From Saccharopolyspora shandongensis (GTDB lineage: Bacteria; Actinomycetota; Actinomycetes; Mycobacteriales; Pseudonocardiaceae), in NCBI RefSeq assembly GCF_900106995.1, contig NZ_FNOK01000036.1, positions 35,648 through 99,647 of the forward strand: DNA of 64,000 bases. The letters run 5' to 3'. Every line of letters starts with the position of its first letter. The stretch's first letter is position 1. Position numbers and translations under genes: made by a program. Under the pieces are notes generated by a model. The model did not search any database. It worked only from the letters and a program-made list of their open reading frames with translations, and was not told where the DNA came from. Positions 1-8,846 of the stretch are shown one piece after another.

Positions 1-213
1 ATCTGGTACATCGGGTACGTGGCGATCGCCGCCTACGCCCGGGAATTCATGGCCCGGCCGCTCATCGGCGAGATCAACGTCGGCCTGGTCATGGGCGTCG
101 GCCAGTTCGTCACCACCCTGGGCCTGACCACGCTCTACGTCCGGTTCGCCCGCCGCCGCATCGACCCCGAGGTCGACCGGATCCGACAGGACGCTGGGGA
201 GTCCGACCAGTGA
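1..213 (+). CDS. DUF485 family small membrane protein, 5'-truncated
   Basis: The reading frame is open from the first base, so the true start lies upstream of the window. The visible 70 residues contain one clear hydrophobic segment followed by a basic RFARRR stretch and a short acidic tail, the layout of the C-terminal half of DUF485 proteins, which are two-helix membrane proteins usually encoded just before acetate-type solute:sodium symporters. The stop codon overlaps the GTG start of the next gene by four bases (GTGA), indicating translational coupling. The role of DUF485 proteins is not well established; an accessory role for the symporter is inferred from context. Confidence 0.8.
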   Translation: MWYIGYVAIAAYAREFMARPLIGEINVGLVMGVGQFVTTLGLTTLYVRFARRRIDPEVDRIRQDAGESDQ

Positions 214-1802
214 ATGAACCGCAGCTGATCCCGGCCGACAACGCGATCATCAACACCAGCGTCTTCGCGGTGTTCGTGCTGATCACGCTGTTCGTCGTGT
301 ACCGGGTGAGCAACCGGGGCACCTCCAGCGACTACTTCGTCGCGGGCAGCTCGTTCAGCGGCGTGCAGAACGGCATCGCGCTCTCCGGCGACTACCTGTC
401 CGCCGCGTCGTTCCTGGGCATCGCCGGGGCGATCGCGGTCTACGGCTACGACGGCTTCCTGTACTCGATCGGCTTCCTGGTCGCCTGGCTGATCAACCTG
501 CTGCTGCTCGCCGAGCGCACCCGCAACACCGGCCGCTTCACCATGGGCGACGTGCTCAGCTTCCGGATGCGCCAGCGCCCGGTGCGGGCCGCGGCGGCGT
601 CCTCGACGCTGGCCATCACGATCATCTACATGATCGCCCAGATCGCCGGCGCGGGCGGCCTGGTCGCCCTGCTGCTCAACGTGAACGGCAAGTTCGGCCA
701 GGCCCTGGTGATCGCCGCGGTCGGCGCGATCATGATGATCTACGTGCTGGTCGGCGGCATGAAGGGCACCACCTGGGTGCAGATCATCAAGGCCGCCATG
801 CTGCTGCTGTCGGTCGTGATGATCACGATCTTCCTGCTCGGCAAGTTCGGCTACAGCTTCACGAACCTGCTGCAGAGCGCCGCCGAGAACAACCCGCACG
901 GCCGCGACATCTTCGCCCCGGGCGTCCAGTACGGAAAGTCCGAGCTCACCAAGCTGGACTTCGTGTCGCTGTCGATGGCCCTGGTGCTCGGCACCGGCGG
1001 CCTCCCGCACGTGCTGATGCGGTTCTACACCGTGCCCAACGCCCGCGAGGCCCGCCGCTCGGTGGTCTGGTCGACCTGGGTGGTGGCGACGTTCTACATC
1101 TGCACCCTGGTCATCGGCTACGGCGCGGCCGCGCTGGTGGGCACGGACGCGATCCTCGACGCGCCGGGCGCGGAGAACTCCGCCGCCCCGCTGCTCGCCT
1201 ACCGGATCGGCGGCACGGTGCTGCTGGGCATCATCGCCGCGGTCGCCTTCGCCACGATCCTGGCGGTGGTGGCGGGGTTGACGCTGACCGCATCGGCGTC
1301 GTTCGCGCACGACATCTACGCCAACGTGATCCGCCGCGGCGACATCGACTCGGACTCCGTGGTGCGGGTGGCCCGGTTGACGGCGCTGGTGATCGGCGTG
1401 GCCTCGATCCTCGGCGGCGTCCTCGTCATCGGGCAGAACATCGCGTTCCTGGTCGGCCTGGCGTTCGCGTTCGCCGCCTCGGCGAACCTGTCCACGCTGC
1501 TGTACTCGCTGTTCTGGAGGCGGTTCAACACCACCGGCACGCTGTGGGGCATCTACAGCGGACTCGGCTCCTGCCTGCTGCTGGTGATCTTCTCGCCGGT
1601 GCTGTCCGGCTCGCCGGACTCGATCATCCCGAGCCTGGACTTCGCCTTCTTCCCGCTGAAGAACCCGGGCATCGTGTCCATCCCGGTCTCGTTCATCTGC
1701 GGCATCATCGGCACCTTCGTGGGCAAGGAAGCGGTCGACGAAGAACGCCAGGCGGAGATGGAGGTCCGCGCCCTGACCGGCATCGGCTCCCGAGTCGGCT
1801 GA
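210..1802 (+). CDS. Solute:sodium symporter, ActP-like (cation/acetate symporter)
   Basis: A 530-residue polytopic membrane protein with about thirteen hydrophobic segments and the sodium:solute symporter family features: an early SDYFVAGSSFSG segment followed by GDYLSAASFLGIAG, a hallmark of the ActP/acetate branch, and LGTGGLPHVLMRFYTVP in the middle. ActP-type proteins import short monocarboxylates such as acetate or pyruvate with sodium or protons. The GTG start overlaps the stop of the upstream DUF485 gene. The substrate is inferred from the subfamily and the DUF485 partner; the gene symbol actP is likely but related propionate or pyruvate carriers cannot be excluded. Confidence 0.88.
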   Translation: MNEPQLIPADNAIINTSVFAVFVLITLFVVYRVSNRGTSSDYFVAGSSFSGVQNGIALSGDYLSAASFLGIAGAIAVYGYDGFLYSIGFLVAWLINLLLLAERTRNTGRFTMGDVLSFRMRQRPVRAAAASSTLAITIIYMIAQIAGAGGLVALLLNVNGKFGQALVIAAVGAIMMIYVLVGGMKGTTWVQIIKAAMLLLSVVMITIFLLGKFGYSFTNLLQSAAENNPHGRDIFAPGVQYGKSELTKLDFVSLSMALVLGTGGLPHVLMRFYTVPNAREARRSVVWSTWVVATFYICTLVIGYGAAALVGTDAILDAPGAENSAAPLLAYRIGGTVLLGIIAAVAFATILAVVAGLTLTASASFAHDIYANVIRRGDIDSDSVVRVARLTALVIGVASILGGVLVIGQNIAFLVGLAFAFAASANLSTLLYSLFWRRFNTTGTLWGIYSGLGSCLLLVIFSPVLSGSPDSIIPSLDFAFFPLKNPGIVSIPVSFICGIIGTFVGKEAVDEERQAEMEVRALTGIGSRVG

Positions 1803-1814
1803 ACCCCGGCTGGA

Positions 1815-1850
1815 TTCCAGGCTCGTCCTGCGTGGCGGTGCGGGTAGCGG
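1815..1850 (+). repeat. Dispersed intergenic repeat, copy 1
   Basis: Contains the core TGCGTGGCGGTGCGGG preceded by TTCCAGGCTCG. The same core, with the same left flank, recurs at 18631-18716 (+), 35212-35271 (-), 55661-55712 (+) and 57541-57577 (-), always outside genes. The flank of this copy is closest to the 35.2 kb copy (TTCCAGGCTCGT shared). Confidence 0.7.
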
Positions 1851-2003
1851 AAGCGCAGCCGCCGTCTGGACTCCGGGATCCCCGACGCACGTATGACCCG
1901 GGCTGTCCTCGCCAGACGCCCCTGAGTTGCGAGGGTGGGCCAAGCCTCGCGGTCCCATCTGGATCGTGCTTTGAAGCAGCCACGAACAAGTGTTGGAAGT
2001 GCT

Positions 2004-2045
2004 CGAGAACGGCCCCGGGACCTCGGTGTCCCGGGGTCGTTCTCG
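2004..2045 (+). terminator. Strong hairpin, probable terminator
   Basis: An 18-bp stem with one mismatch (CGAGAACG-CCCCGGGAC pairing with GTCCCGGGG-CGTTCTCG) around a six-base loop, about 200 bases after the symporter stop. There is no T-run, as is common in actinobacteria. Confidence 0.6.
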
Positions 2046-2282
2046 TCTGCACGCACCGCAGCGGTGGCCCGACCGGTGCTAACCCACAGGTGGGCTTCAC
2101 CGCGCCCCCGATCGCCATGGGTCACCGGCAGTCCGGTCGCCGTGCCCAATTGCGCTCTACCCAATCGGATACTGCCGGGCGGCCGCAATTCTCCATAAAA
2201 TGGAACTGCCCGCCAACGGGGCGCTTCGGCAATAGCAGGGGGCAATGGGAAGCGGTCCGGTGGGCGAATCGGGGGGTATTCC

Positions 2283-2645
2283 ATGCGAACGGTTCGCAAT
2301 GCACTGCTCGCTGCGGTCACCGCCGCCGTCCTGCCCATGTCCGGGCTGGGCACCCAGGTCGTCATCATCGCGGCCGAAGTCAAGAACGGCCTGGTCGAGC
2401 TGGTCCAGAAGGCTTCCCACGGCCGGTCGGGCGACTTCCGCGAGCCCGGGGTGCTGATCCGCTCGGCGCCCGATACCGGCAGCGCCGCACGCGGCGTGGG
2501 AAATCCCGGCGACGACGTCAGCATTCGCCAGGCGACGAGCGGGGAATCCGTCCGCTGCCCGGACGGATCGGCGAATTCGGAATGGTTCGACATCACGAAT
2601 CGCCGCACCCGCGTCAGCGGATTCGTCAGCGGCTGCTTCCTGTGA
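2283..2645 (+). CDS. Small secreted protein of unknown function
   Basis: A 120-residue protein. Residues 1-30 form a signal-like region (basic MRTVR, then an Ala/Val-rich core). The mature part has two cysteines (in VRCPDG and the final SGCFL) that could form a disulfide, and short beta-prone segments ending in the C-terminal VSGFVSGCF. Such layouts resemble small SH3-like secreted proteins of actinomycetes, but I cannot assign a family. A G-run lies just before the ATG. It is convergent with the next gene, 33 bases away. Confidence 0.55.
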   Translation: MRTVRNALLAAVTAAVLPMSGLGTQVVIIAAEVKNGLVELVQKASHGRSGDFREPGVLIRSAPDTGSAARGVGNPGDDVSIRQATSGESVRCPDGSANSEWFDITNRRTRVSGFVSGCFL

Positions 2646-2678
2646 TCGAGCCGCATTCGGCCGCCGGGAATGGGCGGG

Positions 2679-2969
2679 TCAGAAATCCTGGTCCGATCCG
2701 CGCAGCCCGGCCGGCCGCAACCGCCGCAGGCGCACGTGCCGCGCGAGCCTGATCATCGGCCGCACCGCGAGCTCGCAGCTGCCCAACAGGAACAGCCAGG
2801 TGCCCGCGGTCGCCGTGGATTCGTGGAAGAACAGCAGGCTGCCGACGGCGAACCAGATGGCGATCAGGAAGTCGTTGACGATGCTGATGACCTCGTACCG
2901 CCGCCGGATCAGCAGCTCCTCGCGCCCGATCCGCAGCACCAACGGGCCCGACTCGGCCGGATCTCGCAT
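2679..2969 (-). CDS. YrhK-like domain membrane protein
   Basis: A 96-residue protein with two hydrophobic segments, roughly residues 29-46 and 54-68, preceded by a short soluble part (LRIGREELLIRRRYE) and followed by a basic tail. The order IRRRYE-VISIVNDF-x-AIWFxxGS-LFF matches YrhK-like proteins (Pfam YrhK family), small membrane proteins of unknown biochemical role. It is followed on the same strand, 45 bases upstream, by the flavin dehydrogenase, but a shared transcript is only inferred. Confidence 0.65.
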   Translation of the reverse strand: MRDPAESGPLVLRIGREELLIRRRYEVISIVNDFLIAIWFAVGSLLFFHESTATAGTWLFLLGSCELAVRPMIRLARHVRLRRLRPAGLRGSDQDF

Positions 2970-3014
2970 GATCCGATTGTCCGCGAACCGGGCGAACTCC
3001 GCAGGTCAGCAGGG

Positions 3015-4670
3015 CTACACGACGGCAACAGCGGCCGCTCGCCCGGCCTGCCGGCCGGAGAACAGGCAGCCGCCGAGGAACGTGCCCTCCAGCGCCCGGT
3101 ACCCGTGCACACCGCCGCCGCCGAAGCCCGCGACCTCCCCGGCCGCGTAGAGCCCGGGCAGCGGCTCGCCCGAATCCTGCAGGACCCGGCCGGACAGGTC
3201 GGTCTCCAGCCCGCCCAGCGTCTTGCGGGTCAGGATGGACAGCCGCACGGCGATCAGCGGCCCGGCGGCCGGGTCCAGCAGCCGGTGCGGCTCGGCGACC
3301 CGGATCATCCGGTCGACCACGTAGCGGCGGGCCGCGCGGATGGCGATGACCTGCTCGTCCTTGCCCAGCCCCGATTCGACCTGGCGGTCCCGGGCGACGA
3401 TCTCGCGTTCCAGCGCGGCCGCGTCGATCAGCGGCTCGCCGACCAGGTCGTTCATCCCGCGCACCAGCTCCGGCACGGTGCGCCGGACGACGAAGTCGGG
3501 ACCGCGGCGAACGAACTCGGCGACCGGCCCCGGCGTGGCGCCGCCGCCGCGCTGGAGCAGCTTGCGGATGCTGCGGTCGGTCAGGTCCGGGTTCTGCTCG
3601 GAGCCGGACAGCGCGAACTCGCGGCTGATGATGCGCCGGTTGAGCACGAACCAGGTGTAATCGTGGCCGGTCCGCACGATGTGCTCCATCGTGCCGAGGG
3701 TGTCGAAGCCCGGGAACAGCGGCGAGGGCAGCCGGCGGCCCTCCGCGTCCACCCACAGCGGCGACGGGCCGGACAGGATCCGGATGCCGTGCTTGCTCCA
3801 GATCGGCGCGTAGTTGCGGATTCCCTCGGTGTAGTGCCACATCCGGTCCGGGTTGATGATGTGCCCACCGCTGCGGGACACCACCTCCAGCATCCGCCCG
3901 TCCACGTGGTCGGGCACCCCGGCGATCATCTCCTTCGGCGGCTCGCCGTAGCGCTTGGGCCAGTTCCTGCGCACCAGGTCCAGATTGCCGCCGATGCCGC
4001 CGGACGCGACGACCACGGCCTGCGCGTGCAGCTCGAAATCGCCTGCCACGTCGCGAGAACTCGGCTGCCCGCGCTCCGCCGCGCTCGGCACGAGCACTTC
4101 GCCGCGCACGCCGGTCACCGCTCCGCCGCTGGTGATCAGCTCGCTGACGCGGTGCCGGAACCGGAACGACACCAGGCCGCACTCGGCCGCCTCCCGCACG
4201 CGGCGGATGAACGGGGCGAGCACCCCGGGACCGGTGCCCCAGGTGACGTGGAACCGCGGCACGGAGTTGCCATGCCCGGTGGCCAGGTGGCCGCCGCGCT
4301 CGGCCCATTGCACCAGTGGGAAGAACCGCACGCCCTGCTCGACCAGCCAGGCGCGCTTCTCCCCGGCGGCGAAGTCCACGTAGGCCTCCGCCCACTGCCG
4401 GGGCCAGTGGTCCTCGGGCCGGTCGAACCCGGCGGAGCCGAGCCAGTCCTGGAGGGCCAGCTCGTGGGAGTCGCGGACGCCCAGCCTGCGCTGTTCCGGG
4501 GAGTCCACCAGGAACAGGCCGCCGAACGACCAGTGCGCCTGGCCGCCCAGGGAGGCTTCAGGTTCCTGGTCGACCAGGATGACCCGGCGGCCCGCGTCGG
4601 CCAGCTCGGCGGTGGCGACCAGACCGGCCAGGCCGGCGCCCACCACGATGACATCAGCGTCCAACGTCAC
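3015..4670 (-). CDS. FAD-binding dehydrogenase of the KstD/fumarate reductase flavoprotein superfamily
   Basis: A 551-residue flavoenzyme. The N-terminus carries the dinucleotide-binding motif GAGLAG (residues 11-16) and an acidic strand end (DQEPEA). The C-terminus has the family signature LYAAGEVAGFGGGG followed by HGYRALEGTFLGGCLFSGRQAG. This layout is that of the putative FAD-binding dehydrogenases related to 3-ketosteroid 1-dehydrogenase and fumarate reductase flavoproteins; the true substrate is unknown. GTG at 4670 is preferred over an in-frame GTG at 4685 because GGAGG lies six bases before it. No other redox or steroid genes adjoin it. Confidence 0.8.
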   Translation of the reverse strand: MTLDADVIVVGAGLAGLVATAELADAGRRVILVDQEPEASLGGQAHWSFGGLFLVDSPEQRRLGVRDSHELALQDWLGSAGFDRPEDHWPRQWAEAYVDFAAGEKRAWLVEQGVRFFPLVQWAERGGHLATGHGNSVPRFHVTWGTGPGVLAPFIRRVREAAECGLVSFRFRHRVSELITSGGAVTGVRGEVLVPSAAERGQPSSRDVAGDFELHAQAVVVASGGIGGNLDLVRRNWPKRYGEPPKEMIAGVPDHVDGRMLEVVSRSGGHIINPDRMWHYTEGIRNYAPIWSKHGIRILSGPSPLWVDAEGRRLPSPLFPGFDTLGTMEHIVRTGHDYTWFVLNRRIISREFALSGSEQNPDLTDRSIRKLLQRGGGATPGPVAEFVRRGPDFVVRRTVPELVRGMNDLVGEPLIDAAALEREIVARDRQVESGLGKDEQVIAIRAARRYVVDRMIRVAEPHRLLDPAAGPLIAVRLSILTRKTLGGLETDLSGRVLQDSGEPLPGLYAAGEVAGFGGGGVHGYRALEGTFLGGCLFSGRQAGRAAAVAVV

Positions 4671-4913
4671 TGCCGACCTCCGCACTACCGAGTGGTAACC
4701 GAGTGCCTGTATACCTCAGTCGGGGGCGCTCCGACAGCCCGTCCGGCCGATCGTCGCGGCGCCGCGACATTGCGCGCAGGCGCGGAATTCCACTCGGTCG
4801 GGGTGTATCCAGCAAATTTGCTGGCATTCCGATCCGCGCTTCGGGAATCTTGTTTTCAGCGCGCCGATTTCGGCCGCGATCCACTCATTGTCCGTTCATG
4901 AAAGGGTTTTCGC

Positions 4914-5354
4914 ATGTCCAAGTGCGCTTCTCCCGCCGCGTCGCGCCGAATCGCGATCCGCCCGTCCGCCCGGCGAGGAGCCTGGCGGAGCGGCCTCCGG
5001 AGAATAGTCGTCCCGGTGCTGTCCGTCCTCGCCGCGATCGCGGTCGGTGCGGGCGGAGCGTACGCCGCGCCACCTGGAAATCTTTGCCCCGCAGGGTCTT
5101 TCTGCAGTTGGCCGGAGGAGAACTTCGCCGGCCAGGCACATGAGGTCGGCCTCCAGGCGACCTCGTTGGAGCAGTGCGTCCGGCTGCAGCAGGGCATGGA
5201 GGCGCGGTCCTTCGCGAACAGCACCGGCCACCCGGTGACGGTCTACCAGGACCCCGACTGCGACACCGAAGCGGAATTCAGCACGTATCCAACGGGTTCC
5301 CAGAATCCACGGGCGACTTACGTCGCGCGAGCAATCAAGATCTGGTCGCACTGA
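4914..5354 (+). CDS. Secreted peptidase inhibitor family I36-like protein
   Basis: A 146-residue exported protein. A long basic n-region (residues 1-30) precedes a hydrophobic core (VVPVLSVLAAIAVGAGGAYA) and a likely cleavage after AYA near residue 51. The mature part has paired cysteines (CPAGSFCSW; C in EQCV; C in DPDCDT) and aromatic, glycine-bearing beta segments typical of the beta/gamma-crystallin-fold I36 inhibitors (related to the Streptomyces metalloproteinase inhibitor SMPI). GAAAGG lies upstream of the ATG. Inhibitory activity is a family-level inference; many I36-like proteins have not been tested. Confidence 0.65.
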   Translation: MSKCASPAASRRIAIRPSARRGAWRSGLRRIVVPVLSVLAAIAVGAGGAYAAPPGNLCPAGSFCSWPEENFAGQAHEVGLQATSLEQCVRLQQGMEARSFANSTGHPVTVYQDPDCDTEAEFSTYPTGSQNPRATYVARAIKIWSH

Positions 5355-5526
5355 CCGGCGAGAACCTGCCCCGACACGCAATTCGCGGCGCAGGCGGAAT
5401 CTCAGACGCCGTCGACGACATCCCGTTCGCGCATTCACCGATGCGCGGCGCCGATGCCGTCCTCCCGAGGCGACGCCTGAGAACCCGCCGCAGGAACCAC
5501 GCGTCGCACCGATTCCCGGCAGGAAC

Positions 5527-6621
5527 TCAGCGGACCAGGTCCCGCATCAGCTCCAGCAGGCGTTCGGCGGAGTTGGCCCAGGTGAACTTCGCCGCCTGAC
5601 CGCGAGCCGCGGCGATCAGATCCGCACGCGTCCGGGGATCCTCCACGGCACGCACCGCGGCGGCGAAGTCCTTCGACGACCCCGGATCGAAGAACCTCGC
5701 GTGTCCCCCGGTCACCTCGTGGAAGATCTCCAGGTCGCTGCAGACCACCGGCGTCCCCGCGTTCATCGCCTCGATGATCGGCAGCCCGAAACCCTCGTCC
5801 CGCGAAGCGGTCACCAAGGCGCTCGCCCTACCGAGCAGCGCCTGGTAGTCGCTTTCGCTGATGCCCTGCCAGAAAACGACATCGGAGTCCGGAGGCAGCT
5901 GCGCGCGCAATTCCGCCTCGCGCGCGGCTGCGATCCGGCTGACCAGGTGCAACCGGTGTCCCGGAAGGAGAGCCATGCCCGCGATCAACGTTTCCACGTT
6001 CTTGTACGGCATGAACGAGCCCATGTACACGAGCTCCCGCGGCCCGCCCGGCTCCGCGCCGGAATCGACGCCGGGATCCCCGTTTTCGGCGTCCTCCGAC
6101 GGCGGCGACGGTGCATTGTGGACAACCGTCACCGAGCGCCGGGTGAGCCGGTGTTCCTCGATGAGCTTGCGGGTCGTCCCGCTGACCGTGACCACCGCGT
6201 CCGCCCGGTTGAGCATGACCCGCTGCGGCCAGAACGCCTTGTGGTAGAGCCGCCACGCGATGCGCACCGGCAGCGGCAGGAAGCCCGGCGGCTTCGGGTG
6301 CCGGTAGTAGATCAGGTCGTGCAGCGTGAGGACGAGCCGGTAGTCGCGCCGGAACCCGCCGATCACCTGCATCGGGCTGAACACGACGTCCGCACCGAGC
6401 CGGTTGAGCGTGCGGGAGAGCCACAACTCCCGCGGCGAGAAAGGGCTGTTGACCTTCACGTGCGGAACCCCGGACGGCAGCAGCCGCAGCTGCCGCTCGT
6501 CATGGATCAACATCGTCACCGGATGGAGGTGGTGCAATGCCTCGATCAAGCTCGCGCCGAAACGGCTGATCCCGTCGTGCTGATCGGTTCGCGTCCAACG
6601 CGCGTCGACGAAGACCTTCAT
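5527..6621 (-). CDS. Glycosyltransferase family 4
   Basis: A 364-residue GT-B type glycosyltransferase. The N-terminal domain starts VFVDARWTR and has the GISR acceptor-side motif; the C-terminal donor domain opens with the VYMGSFMPYKN strand and has the E-x7-E motif (EGFGLPIIE) near residue 285. It should transfer a sugar from an activated donor to an envelope or lipid acceptor. An alternative start at 6690 would overlap the stop of the preceding hydrolase as ATGA but adds a 23-residue low-complexity extension; I prefer ATG at 6621 because homologues start at the VFVDARW strand. It is the last gene of a four-gene minus-strand operon. Confidence 0.82.
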   Translation of the reverse strand: MKVFVDARWTRTDQHDGISRFGASLIEALHHLHPVTMLIHDERQLRLLPSGVPHVKVNSPFSPRELWLSRTLNRLGADVVFSPMQVIGGFRRDYRLVLTLHDLIYYRHPKPPGFLPLPVRIAWRLYHKAFWPQRVMLNRADAVVTVSGTTRKLIEEHRLTRRSVTVVHNAPSPPSEDAENGDPGVDSGAEPGGPRELVYMGSFMPYKNVETLIAGMALLPGHRLHLVSRIAAAREAELRAQLPPDSDVVFWQGISESDYQALLGRASALVTASRDEGFGLPIIEAMNAGTPVVCSDLEIFHEVTGGHARFFDPGSSKDFAAAVRAVEDPRTRADLIAAARGQAAKFTWANSAERLLELMRDLVR

Positions 6622-6686
6622 CGTCGCCGCCCCGGCCTCGCCCGAACGCTGGCCGGAGGTACCGCTCCTGTGCTGTCCGAGGCCGT

Positions 6687-7607
6687 TCATGGCGTTCCGA
6701 GGAAACGTCGGATCGCTTCGGCCGCCGGTGCCGGCGTCTCGTAGTGCACCAGGTGGCCGACGTTCGGAATCACCACGAGTTCGGCGTCCGCGAGCCGAGC
6801 CGCCAGCGCGCGCTGGCCGGCCAGGGGCGCGATCTCGTCGGACTCCCCCGCGATCAGCAGGGTCGGCATCCTGAGCTCGTCGACGTGGTCCGCGACGGTG
6901 TGAGTCACCGAAGCCTCGAAGGTCTCGCTGAGCAGCGCCGGGCTGTGGAAGCGGCTGAAGTACCGCAGGTGGTTCTCGTCGATGAACCCGCGCAGCTGCT
7001 TGTCCTTCGTCCGCGTCATCGCCCGGCTCGCGGCGAGCACGACCCACCTGTTGCTCAGCAACGAGTGCCCGGCCCGGAGCGGCAGCCGCTTGCCCAGCGA
7101 GTAGTAGGCGGAGGTCAGCCCGGACAGCACCACGCGGGGCCCGCGCAGCGCGGGCGTCGAGATCGGGTTGATCAGCACCAGGCGCCGGACGAGTTCCGGC
7201 GAGGCGGCGGCGACGCGCGACGCCACGATCGAGCCGAAGGAGTGCCCGAGCAGCACCACCGGCCGGGTCCGGCCGCCGAGCCGCTCGATGAGTTCGGTGA
7301 TGACGTGCGCGTAACCGGCGACGTCGTGCCGTCGCCCGGTCATCGGCCCGGAGTCCCCGAACCCGGGCAGGTCCGGGATCACGACGCGCTGGTCAGGCAG
7401 GCCCGCCGCGACGAGTTCCAGGCCGTGGTGGGTACCGCGCAGGCCGTGCACCATCACCACCGCCTCGGCTGCGTCGACCGGTTCGGTAGGCGCGACCGGC
7501 GAGGTGGAACCGCTCTCTGCGAGGTGGTCGCGGTAGACCCAGTAGTGCAGCTCGGCGCCGCTGATGTGCTCCACCCGCTCCGCGGGCTGGAGTTCCGGGA
7601 CGATCAT
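6687..7607 (-). CDS. Alpha/beta hydrolase
   Basis: A 306-residue alpha/beta-hydrolase-fold protein with all catalytic elements: oxyanion segment HGLRGTHHG, nucleophile elbow GHSFGS, acid in GESDEIAPL and histidine in NVGHLVHYE. No signal peptide is seen, so it is probably cytoplasmic. It lies between two glycosyltransferase genes (6 bases from one, overlapping or 65 bases from the other depending on start), so its substrate may be an ester in the glycan or glycolipid made by this operon. That link is inferred from context. Confidence 0.82.
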   Translation of the reverse strand: MIVPELQPAERVEHISGAELHYWVYRDHLAESGSTSPVAPTEPVDAAEAVVMVHGLRGTHHGLELVAAGLPDQRVVIPDLPGFGDSGPMTGRRHDVAGYAHVITELIERLGGRTRPVVLLGHSFGSIVASRVAAASPELVRRLVLINPISTPALRGPRVVLSGLTSAYYSLGKRLPLRAGHSLLSNRWVVLAASRAMTRTKDKQLRGFIDENHLRYFSRFHSPALLSETFEASVTHTVADHVDELRMPTLLIAGESDEIAPLAGQRALAARLADAELVVIPNVGHLVHYETPAPAAEAIRRFLGTP

Positions 7608-7613
7608 GGTGGG

Positions 7614-8846
7614 TCAGCTCGCCAGCTCGGTGCGGATCTCGTCGAGCTCGACGGTGCCCTCCGGGTCCGTCACGTGGTGGTAGATCGCCTCGAACCGGCC
7701 CAAGATCTCGTCGATGTCGTGGCGGGACACCAGCCGCTCGCTGGCCGCGCCCATCCGGTCGATCGTCGCGCGATCGCTGATCACGTCGTCGATCGCCCGG
7801 GCCAGGGCGTGCACGTCCCGCGGCGGGTAGAGCCAGCCGTTCTCGCCCGGCTGCACGAGGTGCGGCAGGGCCATGGCGTTGGCCAGCACCACCGGGGTGC
7901 CCGCCGACATGGCTTCCATGGTGGCCAGGCTCTGCAGCTCGGCGATGCTGGGCATGCAGAACAGGTCCGCGCGGGCGTAGGCGTCCAGGAGTTCGTCATC
8001 GCTGAGGAACCCGTGGAAGTGCACCCGGTCGGCGATGCCGAGTTCCACCGCGAGCTGCTCGAAGGCGTCACGCCGGCTGCCGTTGCCGACGATCTCCAAC
8101 CGCGTCGGCACCTCGGTGCGCAGCAGCACCATGGCCCGCAGCAGGTCGTCGATGTGCTTCTCCTCGTCGAGGCGCCCGACGAACAGCACGGTGCGGGTGG
8201 CCGGATCCGGGTGCTGCTTGCGGTAGCTCCGGGCCCGCCGCCGGTACCGCGCGACGTCGATGCCGCAGGAGACCGGCAGCGCCAGGTCGGTGAACCCGTT
8301 CTCCTGCAGCAGCTGGACGGCGCGCGGGGTCGGCGCGGTGACGAGCTGCGCCTTCCCGTAGTGCTTGACCAGGTTGTGCCACAGCAGGCGGCCGGCCGCC
8401 TGCTGGAGGAACTCCGGGACCTTGAAGTAGCCGAAGATGTTCTCCGGCATGAAGTGGTTGGTGGCGATCAGCCCGATGTCCCGGCGGCGCGCCGAGTTGA
8501 TCAGGCCGCGGCAGATGAAGAAGTGCGATTGCACGTGCACGACGTCGGGCTGGATCTCGGCGATCAGCCGGTCCGCCTGGCGGGCCTGCCAAGGGAGGAG
8601 GCCCCGGATCGACGGGTGAAACGGCGAGCCGTAGGAGCCGACGCGGTGCACGGTCACGCCGTCCTCGACCTCGGAGCGCGACTCCCGGTCGGTCGAGTGG
8701 CAGACGACGTGCACGTCGTGGCCGCGACCGGACAGCCCGGTCGCCAGGCGGTGGCCGAAGTTCGCCGCCCCGTTCACGTCGGGGGGGTACGTGGTCGCGC
8801 CGACCACGATCCGCATCGGGCGCCTGCTAGGCGGTTGCGAAGTCAA
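7614..8846 (-). CDS. Glycosyltransferase family 4
   Basis: A 410-residue GT-B glycosyltransferase. The N-terminal domain contains VVGATTYPPDVNGAA and later HVVCHS; the donor domain begins FVGRLDEEKH and has the E-x7-E motif in AELQSLATMEAMSAGTP. The pattern is that of GT4 enzymes of the mannosyl/galactosyl-lipid type. The TTG start at 8846 overlaps the upstream stop and is supported by GGGAG six bases before it; an internal ATG at 8816 has a weaker site. Sugar and acceptor are unknown. Confidence 0.82.
   Translation of the reverse strand: MTSQPPSRRPMRIVVGATTYPPDVNGAANFGHRLATGLSGRGHDVHVVCHSTDRESRSEVEDGVTVHRVGSYGSPFHPSIRGLLPWQARQADRLIAEIQPDVVHVQSHFFICRGLINSARRRDIGLIATNHFMPENIFGYFKVPEFLQQAAGRLLWHNLVKHYGKAQLVTAPTPRAVQLLQENGFTDLALPVSCGIDVARYRRRARSYRKQHPDPATRTVLFVGRLDEEKHIDDLLRAMVLLRTEVPTRLEIVGNGSRRDAFEQLAVELGIADRVHFHGFLSDDELLDAYARADLFCMPSIAELQSLATMEAMSAGTPVVLANAMALPHLVQPGENGWLYPPRDVHALARAIDDVISDRATIDRMGAASERLVSRHDIDEILGRFEAIYHHVTDPEGTVELDEIRTELAS

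Larger units (their letters stand above)
1803..2282. other. Gene-free stretch with dispersed repeat and terminator
   Basis: These 480 bases follow the symporter gene. They hold one copy of the dispersed repeat (core 1815-1850, with weaker similarity to about 1985), the strong hairpin at 2004-2045, and then an ordinary leader for the small secreted protein at 2283. No convincing reading frame is present on either strand. Confidence 0.6.

Noticed and set aside
135..1958. Long minus-strand frame of 607 codons opposite the symporter
   Set aside because: Low-complexity Arg/Asp/His/Gly/Gln composition is the usual antisense shadow of a high-GC gene; no domain or ribosome site.
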